A stretch of 38,548 nt of DNA from a bacterium. GTDB taxonomy: Bacteria > Patescibacteriota > Minisyncoccia > JAHIHE01 > DAOWLE01. The stretch is taken from assembly GCA_030643545.1 (NCBI GenBank), contig DAOWLE010000015.1, positions 1-38,548 on the forward strand, in the 5' to 3' direction. Below, in pieces: positions 19,218 to 27,779 of the stretch. The notes beneath the pieces are model-generated. The model ran no database searches and was not told the DNA's origin. It saw only the letters and a list, made by a program, of their open reading frames with translations. Each line of letters starts with the position of its first letter. Within the stretch, counting starts at the first letter, position 1. A program made the translations under genes and the position numbers.

Positions 19218-19829
19218 ATGCAAAAACAAAAATTTACCCTGTTAAATCCCGCAAAGCGGGAATTTCGCCGAAAGCGAAATTATTTAACAGGGCAGGGTTT
19301 TACTCTTATTGAACTTTTAGTTGTTATTACCATTATCGGACTTTTAGCAACAATTGTTTTAGTGAGTTTAAATAGTGCACAAAAGAAAGCAAGAGATGCA
19401 ACAAGATTAGCAGATATTCAACAAATTCGAAAAGCTTTAAGATTTTATTATCAAGAGCATGGAAGTTATCCTATCTCCGGAAGTTGCGGAGCATCGGTTC
19501 CTAATGGCGGATGGTGCAATAGCATTCAAAGTTTTCAAAACGGACATTGGATAAGAAATGGAACGACAAACCTTTCTGAATTTCTTCAAAGAGATCCGGT
19601 AGATCCTAAGGGTAGTCCGCTTTCTTTTCCTAATTCCGGCGCTTATTATTATTTTGCTAATGGTTATGGCGGTTCTGGACAATGGTATATGTTGGTTTTT
19701 AGATTAGAAAATCCTCCTCATCTTATAGAAAAACAAGATGGAGTTACTGCTCCGAATGGCCATTATTTTCATTATGGAAATGGCACAAATGGCATTATTA
19801 CAATTGGCGCCAGCGCTGGCTGGCAATAA
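19218..19829 (+). CDS. Type II/IV pseudopilin
   Basis: GFTLIELLVVITIIGLLATIVLVSLNSAQKKARDATR. Confidence 0.93.
   Translation: MQKQKFTLLNPAKREFRRKRNYLTGQGFTLIELLVVITIIGLLATIVLVSLNSAQKKARDATRLADIQQIRKALRFYYQEHGSYPISGSCGASVPNGGWCNSIQSFQNGHWIRNGTTNLSEFLQRDPVDPKGSPLSFPNSGAYYYFANGYGGSGQWYMLVFRLENPPHLIEKQDGVTAPNGHYFHYGNGTNGIITIGASAGWQ
19237..19292. repeat. Nested palindrome (perfect three-way junction) in the prepilin leader
   Basis: Outer stem CCCTGTTAAAT/ATTTAACAGGG encloses CCCGC-AAA-GCGGG and AATTTCGC-CGAAA-GCGAAATT with no unpaired junction bases. Confidence 0.92.
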
Positions 19830-19898
19830 ATTAAAAATATTCAATATTTTAATCTTTCTAAAACTTTTTAGTTTTAGAAAAAAAGAAAGGAAAAAATT

Positions 19899-20324
19899 AT
19901 GAACGAAGAAAATTTTAACGATGAAACGCAAAATTCATCGGAAAATTTGTCGGAACAACCGACAGAACAAACAACAGAACAGCCGACGAAAAATCTTTCA
20001 GAAAATTTATCTGAAAGTTCCGGCGTGATGAAACAATTATTTGTCTGGGAAGAAAAAGCCAGCCGTCTGGAACTTTTTATCAGAATTGTCTACACGATTT
20101 TTATCGCGATCGTTCTTATGGTCTACAGTTTAATTGCCCAGATTTGTATGTTTGTCCAGTGGATTGTTATTTTAATTCTTGGACGAAGAGTTGAAGGACT
20201 GAATAATATTATCAAAGGATTTCTTGAATACAATATCCATGTAATTGGTTACTGCAATTTTCTTACTGATAAACGTCCGGGAATTCTGCCGAAAAAAACA
20301 GAGGTTTATGAAAAAGAGATATAG
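19899..20324 (+). CDS. DUF4389-like membrane protein
   Basis: LFIRIVYTIFIAIVLMVYSLIAQICMFVQWIVILILGRR...YNIHVIGYCNFLTDKRP. Confidence 0.7.
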   Translation: MNEENFNDETQNSSENLSEQPTEQTTEQPTKNLSENLSESSGVMKQLFVWEEKASRLELFIRIVYTIFIAIVLMVYSLIAQICMFVQWIVILILGRRVEGLNNIIKGFLEYNIHVIGYCNFLTDKRPGILPKKTEVYEKEI

Positions 20325-20490
20325 ATTGTAAATCGCTAATCAAACTCTAATTCTATCGCGAATTGTCGCTTAGTTGGCTTAATTGAGACGATTAAACCAG
20401 CGAAAAGGACAATAATAATTTTAAATTTTAAATTGTCATTTTAATTTTTGATTTTTAAATTTTGAATTTTTAAGATTGGAGGTGATAAAA

Positions 20491-20805
20491 ATGGCTGAAG
20501 AAAAAAATAAAATTGGAGAAAAACAAATCAGCAGCGAAGAAAAGGTCTGGGCATTACTCGGTTATCTTTGGTTTCTCTGTATTATTCCTTTGCTTTTAAA
20601 ACGGGACAGCAAATTTGTCCAGCATCACGCCAAGCAAGGTTTGGTAATGGCGCTGATCTCCTGCTTTGCTTGGGTTCCGTTTTTTGGCTGGTTTTTGGGA
20701 ATTATTCTTTTTGCCGTGTGGATAATTGCGGTTATCAAAACATTGACCGGACAGTATTGGAATATTCCGCTGATTGGAGAAATAGTAAAGAGAATTAAAT
20801 TGTAA
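20491..20805 (+). CDS. DUF4870/Tic20-like small membrane protein
   Basis: SSEEKVWALLGYLWFLCIIPLLLKRDSKFVQHHAKQGLV; SD GGAGGTG before ATG 20491 (track 20476). Confidence 0.7.
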   Translation: MAEEKNKIGEKQISSEEKVWALLGYLWFLCIIPLLLKRDSKFVQHHAKQGLVMALISCFAWVPFFGWFLGIILFAVWIIAVIKTLTGQYWNIPLIGEIVKRIKL

Positions 20806-20815
20806 ACAGTTTTTT

Positions 20816-22408
20816 ATGGATGAAATAACTTATTTTGCAAAAACAAATTTTCGCGGAGTGGAAAAAAATTTCGGAATTAAAACCGACGATCGGCGAAGGC
20901 ATATGTATATCATCGGAAAAACCGGAATGGGTAAAACAACAATACTTGAAAATTTAGTCATTTCTGATATTCAGGCGGGCAAAGGATTGGCGATAGTTGA
21001 TCCTCACGGCGATTTTGCCGAGAAAATTTTAAATTATATTCCCTCATCAAGAATTAATGATGTGGTTTATTTTAATCCGGCCGATGTTGATTATCCGATC
21101 GCTTTTAATGTAATGGAGCAGGTTGATTCGCGCTATCGGCATTTGGTCGCCTCCGGATTGATCGGTGTTTTCAAAAAAATCTGGGCTGATTCATGGGGTC
21201 CGCGTTTGGAATATCTTTTACGAAACGCGATTTTGGGTTTGCTTGAATATCCGGGCAGCACTATTTTGGCGGTACCGCGAATGCTTGTTGATGAAAATTA
21301 TCGCGAAAAAGTGATTAAAAAAATCAGCGATCCTGTGGTTAAAGCGTTCTGGAACGAGGAATTTAAAATGTACCACAAACAATTTATGGTTGACGCTATT
21401 TCTCCGATACAAAATAAAGTCGGGCAGTTTCTTTCCACTTCTTTGATTAGAAATATTGTCAGCCAGTCCCATTCAACAATTAATATTCGGGAGATTATGG
21501 ATGAAGGCAAGATTCTGATTTTGAATTTGTCCAAAGGAAGGATTGGCGAAGATTCCAGCGCTTTGCTCGGAGCGATGATGATTACCAAAATACAATTGGC
21601 AGCTATGGAAAGGGTGGATATCCCGGAAGAAGAGCGAAAAGATTTTTATCTTTATGTTGACGAGTTCCAGAATTTTGCCACTGAATCGTTTGCTGATATT
21701 TTATCTGAAGCGCGAAAATATCATTTAAATTTAATTATCGCTCATCAATATATTGCCCAAATGGAAGAAGAAGTCCGCGACGCTGTTTTTGGCAATGTCG
21801 GAACAATAATCGCTTTTCGAGTCGGAGCGGCTGATGCCGAGTTTATAGAAAAAGAATTTGAACCGGCAGTTATGATGAACGATTTGGTTAATTTGCCAAA
21901 ATATAATATCTATTTAAAATTAATGATTGACGGGATAAGCAGCAACGCTTTCAGCTCTACTGGGCTTGAACCGTTTTCAACAGTCGCTTCTTGCGGGCTT
22001 CAAGAAAAAGTTATTAAAATTTCCAGAGAACGGTACGCCAGAGACCGCAAAGAAATAGAAGAAAAAATTGACCGTTGGGCAAGTTCAAAGGAAAAAGAAA
22101 GTGGTGGAAATGAAAAAAAATTTGTCGCGGAAACTTCTCATCAAATGTGGGCGGCAGTTTGCGCTAATTGCGGAGAAAAAATCCAAGTTCCTTTTGAGCC
22201 GGATCCGAACCGCAAAACCTATTGTAAAGAATGCCTGAAAAAAACAAGAAGTGAATCGCAGATTTCTAACCAGCCAAATTTTCAAGCAAATATTAAAGAT
22301 TTTAAAAAAAATGAACCGGCTGATAAAAATTCTGACGGTTCAATCGGCTTAGATGAGGCGTTTAAAAATGGTCCGGTTTATTTTTCAAAAAAAAGAAAAG
22401 AAGTTTAG
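20816..22408 (+). CDS. TraD/HerA-like (T4SS coupling-protein type) ATPase with C-terminal zinc ribbon
   Basis: MYIIGKTGMGKTTILENL (Walker A), LYVDEFQNFATESFADILSEARKY (Walker B), CANCGEKIQVPFEPDPNRKTYCKECLKK. Confidence 0.88.
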   Translation: MDEITYFAKTNFRGVEKNFGIKTDDRRRHMYIIGKTGMGKTTILENLVISDIQAGKGLAIVDPHGDFAEKILNYIPSSRINDVVYFNPADVDYPIAFNVMEQVDSRYRHLVASGLIGVFKKIWADSWGPRLEYLLRNAILGLLEYPGSTILAVPRMLVDENYREKVIKKISDPVVKAFWNEEFKMYHKQFMVDAISPIQNKVGQFLSTSLIRNIVSQSHSTINIREIMDEGKILILNLSKGRIGEDSSALLGAMMITKIQLAAMERVDIPEEERKDFYLYVDEFQNFATESFADILSEARKYHLNLIIAHQYIAQMEEEVRDAVFGNVGTIIAFRVGAADAEFIEKEFEPAVMMNDLVNLPKYNIYLKLMIDGISSNAFSSTGLEPFSTVASCGLQEKVIKISRERYARDRKEIEEKIDRWASSKEKESGGNEKKFVAETSHQMWAAVCANCGEKIQVPFEPDPNRKTYCKECLKKTRSESQISNQPNFQANIKDFKKNEPADKNSDGSIGLDEAFKNGPVYFSKKRKEV

Positions 22409-22432
22409 CCTCTGAACGCATAGAGGCTAAAC
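22403..22432. repeat. 11-bp-stem hairpin overlapping the ATPase stop codon
   Basis: GTTTAGCCTCT-GAACGCAT-AGAGGCTAAAC. Confidence 0.8.
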
Positions 22433-22444
22433 CTCTTAAATAAA

Positions 22445-23515
22445 ATGCAAATTATTTTTGTTAAAGAAAATCAAAAAGAACAATGGAATGAATTTATCGC
22501 TTCCAATCCAAATGGAAGCTTTTTGCAATCTTGGGCGTGGGGTGAATTTCAAAAATCTTTTGGTCGAAAAATTTGGCGCTTGGCAGCAATGGAAAATAAT
22601 GAAATTATGTCAACCGTTTTGATCATAAAACATAATTTGTTATTTGGCTGGAGTTATTTTTATTGTCCGAGAGGACCAATAGAAACAAGAAACAAGAAAC
22701 AAGAAACAAGAAACAAATTTTTATTATTTGAAAAGATAAAAGATTTGGCGGGAAAGGAGAAGGCGGTTTTTTTGAGAGTGGATCCAACGGAAAATTTCCA
22801 AGAGTTAAAAGAGTTGAACTCTTGGGTTTCCAAGAGTTCAACTCTTGGATCTCTTGGATGTTCAACAAAACCAACTCAACCCCAGCATACTTTAATTCTT
22901 GATATCAGCAAAAGCGAAGATGAAATTTTAGCCCGGATGAAACAGAAAACCAGATATAATATTCGGCTGGCCGAGAGAAGAGGAGTAAAAATAAAAAAAA
23001 TTTCTCAACCAAACGATCAAGAAATTCAAACCTTTTTAAATTTATCCATTCAAACATCCAAGCGCGATAAATTCCAAATTCATCCAGAGAAGTATTATCA
23101 AAAAATGTTAAAAATATTATGCCAAAATTCAATGGCAAAACTTTTTCTCGCTGAATATCAAAATGAAATTATTGCAGCGAATATTGTTATCTTTTTTTCC
23201 GACAAAGCGATTTATTCGCACGGCGCTTCTTCTAATAGTCACCGTGAAGCAATGGCTCCATACTTGCTTCACTGGGAACAAATTAAAGAAGCAAAAAAAC
23301 TTGGCTGTAAAAGTTATGACTTTTGGGGAGTCAAGAGACAGCCGACAGCCGACAGCCGACAGCCGACAGCCGCCCAAGCGCAAAACGCTTGGGCTGGGAT
23401 TACGAGATTTAAAAAAGGATTTGGCGGAGAAGAAATTTCTTATCCAAAAAGTTATGATGTTATTTTAAAACCAATTTTATATTGGGTTTATAGAATTGTT
23501 AAAAAAATTATTTAA
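22445..23515 (+). CDS. FemAB/GNAT-type lipid II aminoacyltransferase-like protein
   Basis: WNEFIASNPNGSFLQSWAWGEFQKSFGRKIWRLA, FYCPRGPI, FLRVDPT, KQKTRYNIRLAERRGVKI, YSHGASSNSHREAMAPYLLHWEQIKEAKKLGCKSYDFWG. Confidence 0.88.
   Translation: MQIIFVKENQKEQWNEFIASNPNGSFLQSWAWGEFQKSFGRKIWRLAAMENNEIMSTVLIIKHNLLFGWSYFYCPRGPIETRNKKQETRNKFLLFEKIKDLAGKEKAVFLRVDPTENFQELKELNSWVSKSSTLGSLGCSTKPTQPQHTLILDISKSEDEILARMKQKTRYNIRLAERRGVKIKKISQPNDQEIQTFLNLSIQTSKRDKFQIHPEKYYQKMLKILCQNSMAKLFLAEYQNEIIAANIVIFFSDKAIYSHGASSNSHREAMAPYLLHWEQIKEAKKLGCKSYDFWGVKRQPTADSRQPTAAQAQNAWAGITRFKKGFGGEEISYPKSYDVILKPILYWVYRIVKKII
22681..22715 (+). repeat. In-ORF heptanucleotide repeat (AGAAACA)x5
   Basis: Five exact 7-bp copies. 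Confidence 0.97.
22798..22857. repeat. In-frame palindromic element (CCAAGAGTT family)
   Basis: AAGAGTTGAACTCTTGG-GTTT-CCAAGAGTTCAACTCTT (17-bp perfect stem) inside a 60-bp element. Confidence 0.92.
23337..23371 (+). repeat. In-ORF heptanucleotide repeat (GACAGCC)x5
   Basis: Five exact 7-bp copies. Confidence 0.97.
23372..23394. repeat. In-ORF hairpin directly abutting the heptamer array
   Basis: GCCCAAGCG-CAAAA-CGCTTGGGC. Confidence 0.9.
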
Positions 23516-23540
23516 ACTTGGATTTCAAAACTTGCTTTTC

Positions 23541-23622
23541 TGTCATTCCCGCGTAGGCGGGAATCCACTTTTCTAAATTATATTTTTTATTATCGTAGAT
23601 TCCTGCCTTTGCGGGAATGACA
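23541..23622. repeat. Inverted pair of GTCATTCC-type REP repeats with no gene between
   Basis: TGTCATTCCCGCGTAGGCGGGAATCCAC (23541-23568) and GTAGATTCCTGCCTTTGCGGGAATGACA (23595-23622). Confidence 0.88.
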
Positions 23623-23690
23623 ATTTTAAAAAAGTTTAAAAATTAGAAATTTTGATTTGGTTTTTTAAATTTGAATTGTAGTTTTTCAAA

Positions 23691-24128
23691 TCAAGTCAAA
23701 ATCATTATCAGAGCTAATGTCATTCCAAATCCTAAAATTCCTCCGATTAAAACTTCGGATAAATTATGTCCTAATCTTTTTTTAAGATTAGGGTATTTTT
23801 TTTGGGAAAGTTTTTCTGAATCTGAATCACTGATAATTTCATTGAGCAAATATCCGTGATTTTCCAAATCTTTTCTAAAGCGAAGCGCGTCGTCAATAAC
23901 AATATAAGCGAGCACAAAAGACACGGCAAAAAAAGAAGAGGTGATTCCTTCAAAATGTCCGACTGTTGTCAAAAGAGAAATAACAAAAGCCGTATGCGCC
24001 GAAGGCATATGTCCGTGCTCAAGCAAATATTCCCACTTGAATTTTTTCTTGCGGATAATAATGCCGAAAGTTTTTATTGTCTGAACAGAAAGTCCGACGG
24101 CAAGAGGAAAGAGAAATAATGGATACAT
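23691..24128 (-). CDS. Divergent PAP2 family (DUF212) membrane protein
   Basis: GHMPSAHTAFVISLLTTVGHFEG...LRFRKDLENHG...RLGHNLSEVLIGGILG. Confidence 0.85.
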   Translation of the reverse strand: MYPLFLFPLAVGLSVQTIKTFGIIIRKKKFKWEYLLEHGHMPSAHTAFVISLLTTVGHFEGITSSFFAVSFVLAYIVIDDALRFRKDLENHGYLLNEIISDSDSEKLSQKKYPNLKKRLGHNLSEVLIGGILGFGMTLALIMILT

Positions 24129-24269
24129 AGATTTAAGTTAAAAGTTATAAAGTCGAAAGTTAAAATTAATTAAAAATAGTTTCTGAATTTAGTATAGCAT
24201 ATTATTTGATTTTGGCAAAAAAATAGTCTTAAAAATCCAAAGCTCCCGCCTGCAATACGGGCAGGAAAA

Positions 24270-24412
24270 CTATTCCAAATTCCAAAATAATTCAAAATCC
24301 AAATTTCAAATATCAAATCAATACCAAAGCTCAAATGCCAAATTATTTTGATATTTAGTATTCAGATTTGATTTGGAATAATTTGGAGTACTTTGAAATA
24401 ATTTGAAATTAA
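24270..24412. repeat. Second CCAAA/TTTGG quasi-palindrome
   Basis: TATTCCAAATTCCAAAATAATTCAAAATCCAAATTTCAAATATCAAATC...GATTTGATTTGGAATAATTTGGAGTACTTTGAAATAATTTGAAATT. Confidence 0.75.
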
Positions 24413-24606
24413 AGCCCTTTCTACTTGAAACTTGCTACTTGTTACTAATTTCTGTGGATAACTTTTTGGGTAAATTTTAGCAAGAAAAAAAATCCTTTAT
24501 TTAAAACAAATATCGGATATCGGATAAATTAAAAAACTTAAAAAATTTATTGTTTAAATATTTTAAATTAGCTATAATAATATTAGATAAGTGATTCTAC
24601 CTGTTA

Positions 24607-24626
24607 CCTGCCTGCCGGCAGACAGG
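24607..24626. repeat. GC-rich near-palindrome CCTGCCTGCCGGCAGACAGG
   Basis: 20 bp, one mismatched pair; upstream of 24652 CDS. Confidence 0.7.
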
Positions 24627-24651
24627 GCAAGCAGGATTATAGAAAATATTT

Positions 24652-25911
24652 ATGAAAGATAAAAATAAAAAAGAAAAAATAGAATATATTTCTTTATTTG
24701 AGGCGGCAAAAATCAGCGGTTATGCCCAAGATTATTTGAGCTTGCTTTGCCGTCAGGGAAAGTTAAAAGGAGAAAAAATAGGCAGAAATTGGGTAACCAC
24801 TTATCAATGGCTTGACGAATATCAGCGAAATCTGATATCCGATATGGCTTTGAAAAAGAACTCTATTGCGCCTAAAAAAGATTTTAAAGAAATTGAAAGT
24901 GTTGAAAGAATTACTGAAAAAAAGAATAAGTTTTTAAAAAGAATTAAAATTTTTTACAAACGAGCAGAACTTGTTTTAGCGGCAAGTTTATGTTTTATCA
25001 TTTTATTTAGCGGTTTTACTTACGCAAAAAATCCTCAATTTTTTTCCGATTTTGCTGCACAAGGTTATCAAACAAAAAATCAAATAGCATATCGGATGTT
25101 CGGGATGAAAAATAATAATATTTATCCGTTAAAAGTCGGGGAGAAGTTTGGTAAAACAATTGTAAATGTTCCGATGAAAATCGGTAATGAAATTGAAAAA
25201 GAATTTAAAAAAAGCGATTTGGTTTTGAATTCGTCATTAAGGAAAACTAATTTAGCAATTCAAAACGGGGTGAACAATTTTTCAAAAGGCGTTTTAGTAT
25301 TTTTTGGAACAGCAGATAGAGAAAAAGAATTTGGCCGAGTGGCTGGAGTGAACACGGAAAAAAATTTAGAAATCCAAGAGTTGAGCTCTCGGATTTCCGA
25401 GAGCTCAACTCTTGGAAATTTAATTAAAAGTTTAGCAAATGGTTTTAATAATTTTTCTCAAAAAATAGTTTGGTCGTTTGGCGACTTTAAAAAAAATGTT
25501 CGTTTGGCGATGAGCGACGCGATGGATGTATTTAAAAGAGGAATAATTTTATGCAGGACAACTTTAACAATTCAATCAGAATTAGAAAACGATAAAAAAT
25601 TTGATGAAAAAACTTCTGATAAATTTACAGAACAAAATCAAATATCTGAAAATCAGGAAACGATTCAAAAATCTTCAGAAGAATTATCTGAAGGCGCAAA
25701 TAATCAAATGAGAGAAGTTTTAATAGTTGCGCCGTCTCCAGAGTCGGAAGAGGCAAAAGAAAAATTAAAAGAAAAAATTGAATTAAGTTTTTCTGATGAA
25801 GTAAAAGTAAAGCCAGAAGATAAAAATTCCGGAATTATCACACCGGTATTTCGAGAAGGCGAAGAAAATGATTATCTTTATTTATTAATTCCAATGAAGG
25901 AAGAGCGATAA
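24652..25911 (+). CDS. Membrane-anchored HTH protein: N-terminal MerR/excisionase-like HTH, TM, extracytoplasmic region
   Basis: ISLFEAAKISGYAQDYLSLLCRQGKLKGEKIGRNWVTTYQWLDEY then TM ELVLAASLCFIILFSGFTYA. Confidence 0.75.
   Translation: MKDKNKKEKIEYISLFEAAKISGYAQDYLSLLCRQGKLKGEKIGRNWVTTYQWLDEYQRNLISDMALKKNSIAPKKDFKEIESVERITEKKNKFLKRIKIFYKRAELVLAASLCFIILFSGFTYAKNPQFFSDFAAQGYQTKNQIAYRMFGMKNNNIYPLKVGEKFGKTIVNVPMKIGNEIEKEFKKSDLVLNSSLRKTNLAIQNGVNNFSKGVLVFFGTADREKEFGRVAGVNTEKNLEIQELSSRISESSTLGNLIKSLANGFNNFSQKIVWSFGDFKKNVRLAMSDAMDVFKRGIILCRTTLTIQSELENDKKFDEKTSDKFTEQNQISENQETIQKSSEELSEGANNQMREVLIVAPSPESEEAKEKLKEKIELSFSDEVKVKPEDKNSGIITPVFREGEENDYLYLLIPMKEER
25373..25416. repeat. In-frame palindromic element (CCAAGAGTT family), second copy
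   Basis: TCCAAGAGTTGAGCTCTCGGA-TT-TCCGAGAGCTCAACTCTTGGA, 21-bp perfect stem. Confidence 0.95.
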
Positions 25912-25938
25912 AATTATAAATTATAAATTATAAATTAT
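25911..25938. repeat. Heptanucleotide repeat (AAATTAT)x4 overlapping a stop codon
   Basis: Four exact 7-bp copies. Confidence 0.9.
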
Positions 25939-26034
25939 AAAAAAAATTACCTTCAATGATAATATAAAAATTAAAAGTTGATGTATTATCAAAAAGGATA
26001 TAAATATAAATTAAAATTCATTAAATTTAAAATT

Positions 26035-26730
26035 ATGAAGAAAAATAAAATTGTGGAGGGAAATATAAGTTTATTCTTGATCGTCAGCTTAGTTGCTGTT
26101 AGTTCTTTTATGTTTTTTGAACCGCAGATTACAAAAGCAGTTACTAATGAAATTACTATTACTCAAGGTGTGAGTGCCGAGATTAGCATAGATAATCCAA
26201 CTGATGTAAGTATGTCGCCCGATATTCCTGGTATGACCGGAGGTTCAGCTACTGGAACATGCACATGGACAATAAAAACTAACAACAATGGCGGCTTCAA
26301 ATTAGAATTAGAAGCCAGCACTGCTCCGGCCCTGCAATGCGCTGCTCAATCAGATAGTTTTGCCGATTACGAGGAAGCGGTTGCTAATACGCCTGATTAC
26401 ACTTGGACAGTGACTGAAAGCAACGCTGAATTTGGATATACGGTTTTTCCAGAAACTCCGGCCGATGCAGATCAATCATTTAAAGACAATGGATCTCTTT
26501 GTAATGTTGCGACTAACAATCCGGATGGCACAAAATGTTGGATCGGTTTTGCCGGAGTTGCAACAAAAGAACAAGTAGTTTCTAGAAGTACAGAAACCGA
26601 TGTTAGCGGTGAAGCAGAAGTGGTTAATTTTAAAGCCGAGTTAAATGGTCCGGCTACTGATGCCGATGGATTTTTAACAGAAGGCAGTTACACTGCTACT
26701 CTTACGGCTACAGCAACAATAAATCCTTAA
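26035..26730 (+). CDS. WxL-like secreted beta-sandwich protein (paralog 1)
   Basis: Signal peptide; DVSMSPDIPGMTGGSATGTCTWTIKTNNNGGFKLELEASTAPALQC, shared motifs with 27780-28553. Track start 25978. Confidence 0.65.
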   Translation: MKKNKIVEGNISLFLIVSLVAVSSFMFFEPQITKAVTNEITITQGVSAEISIDNPTDVSMSPDIPGMTGGSATGTCTWTIKTNNNGGFKLELEASTAPALQCAAQSDSFADYEEAVANTPDYTWTVTESNAEFGYTVFPETPADADQSFKDNGSLCNVATNNPDGTKCWIGFAGVATKEQVVSRSTETDVSGEAEVVNFKAELNGPATDADGFLTEGSYTATLTATATINP

Positions 26731-26740
26731 TAAGAATATT

Positions 26741-27748
26741 ATGAAAATAAAATTTATTCTATTAAAATTAACAGGGTTAATTATCTTGACTGTGATTTTG
26801 TTTCCAGTTATGGCAAAAGCGTATGAAATTCAGGATCTTACTAATGTGGAAGCAAAAGGAGATTTTGTATTGGGTCCGGGTAAAACCGAATTCTTTTTAG
26901 AACCGGGCCAAAAGGAGAAAATAGACCTTTTAGTTACTAATCGTCTCGGTAAAACGATGGATTTTGAAATTGATATAGAAGATTTTAAAGGTTCGCAGGA
27001 TCCTAATGAATCAACAGTGCTTTTAGGCAAAGAAAAAGGACCTTATTCATTGAGAAATTATCTCTATCCTGAAATTACGAAATTTACTTTGGAACATGGC
27101 CAAAGAATGGTTCTGCCGGTTGAAATTTTTCTTCCAATAGATGCTGAACCTGGCGGGCTTTATGGTTCAGTTTTAATTTCTACCAATCCTCCAAAAGAAG
27201 AATTAGAATCCGAGAAACAAGCGGCTAAAGGTCAGATGAGGCTTATCTCTCGTCTTGGGTGCCTTTTTTTTATTAGAGTTAAAGGCGATGTTTTGGAAGA
27301 GGGATTTTTCAAGGAATTAAGATTAGGCAAATCAAAAGAGGAAAAAAAGTTTTACGAGAAAGGACCTATTTCTTTTGTATCAATATTTAGAAATGAAGGG
27401 AATGTGCACTTGAATCCATACGGAAAGATTGAAATAACAAATCTTTTAGGAAGAAAAATTGACGAAGTGGAAATCAAACCGTTTTTTGTAATGCCGTATT
27501 CTGAAAGATTAAGCGAAATTAAATGGAACAGGGAATTTCTTTTTGGGAGATATAAAGCTTTGGCTACTCTTAACAGAGGATATGGCGAGGAACTTGTTGA
27601 TCAAAAGTCAGTGGTTTTTTGGGTTTTGCCTTGGAAAATAATTTTAGCCGTTTTAGCATTAATTTTCTTAATTGTTTTCTTTGTCCGCTGGCTGTTCGGC
27701 AAATTTGAAATAAAGCGAAAAGAACCAAGTGAATCTAAAGAATCTTAA
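26741..27748 (+). CDS. DUF916/WxLIP-like protein with C-terminal TM
   Basis: FFLEPGQKEKIDLLVTNRLGKTMDFEIDIEDF...PGGLYGSVLIS...FRNEGNVHLNPYGKIEITNLLGRKIDEVEI; C-terminal TM plus basic tail. Confidence 0.7.
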   Translation: MKIKFILLKLTGLIILTVILFPVMAKAYEIQDLTNVEAKGDFVLGPGKTEFFLEPGQKEKIDLLVTNRLGKTMDFEIDIEDFKGSQDPNESTVLLGKEKGPYSLRNYLYPEITKFTLEHGQRMVLPVEIFLPIDAEPGGLYGSVLISTNPPKEELESEKQAAKGQMRLISRLGCLFFIRVKGDVLEEGFFKELRLGKSKEEKKFYEKGPISFVSIFRNEGNVHLNPYGKIEITNLLGRKIDEVEIKPFFVMPYSERLSEIKWNREFLFGRYKALATLNRGYGEELVDQKSVVFWVLPWKIILAVLALIFLIVFFVRWLFGKFEIKRKEPSESKES

Positions 27749-27779
27749 TAAATAAATAAATTAATTAATTAAGAATTTT

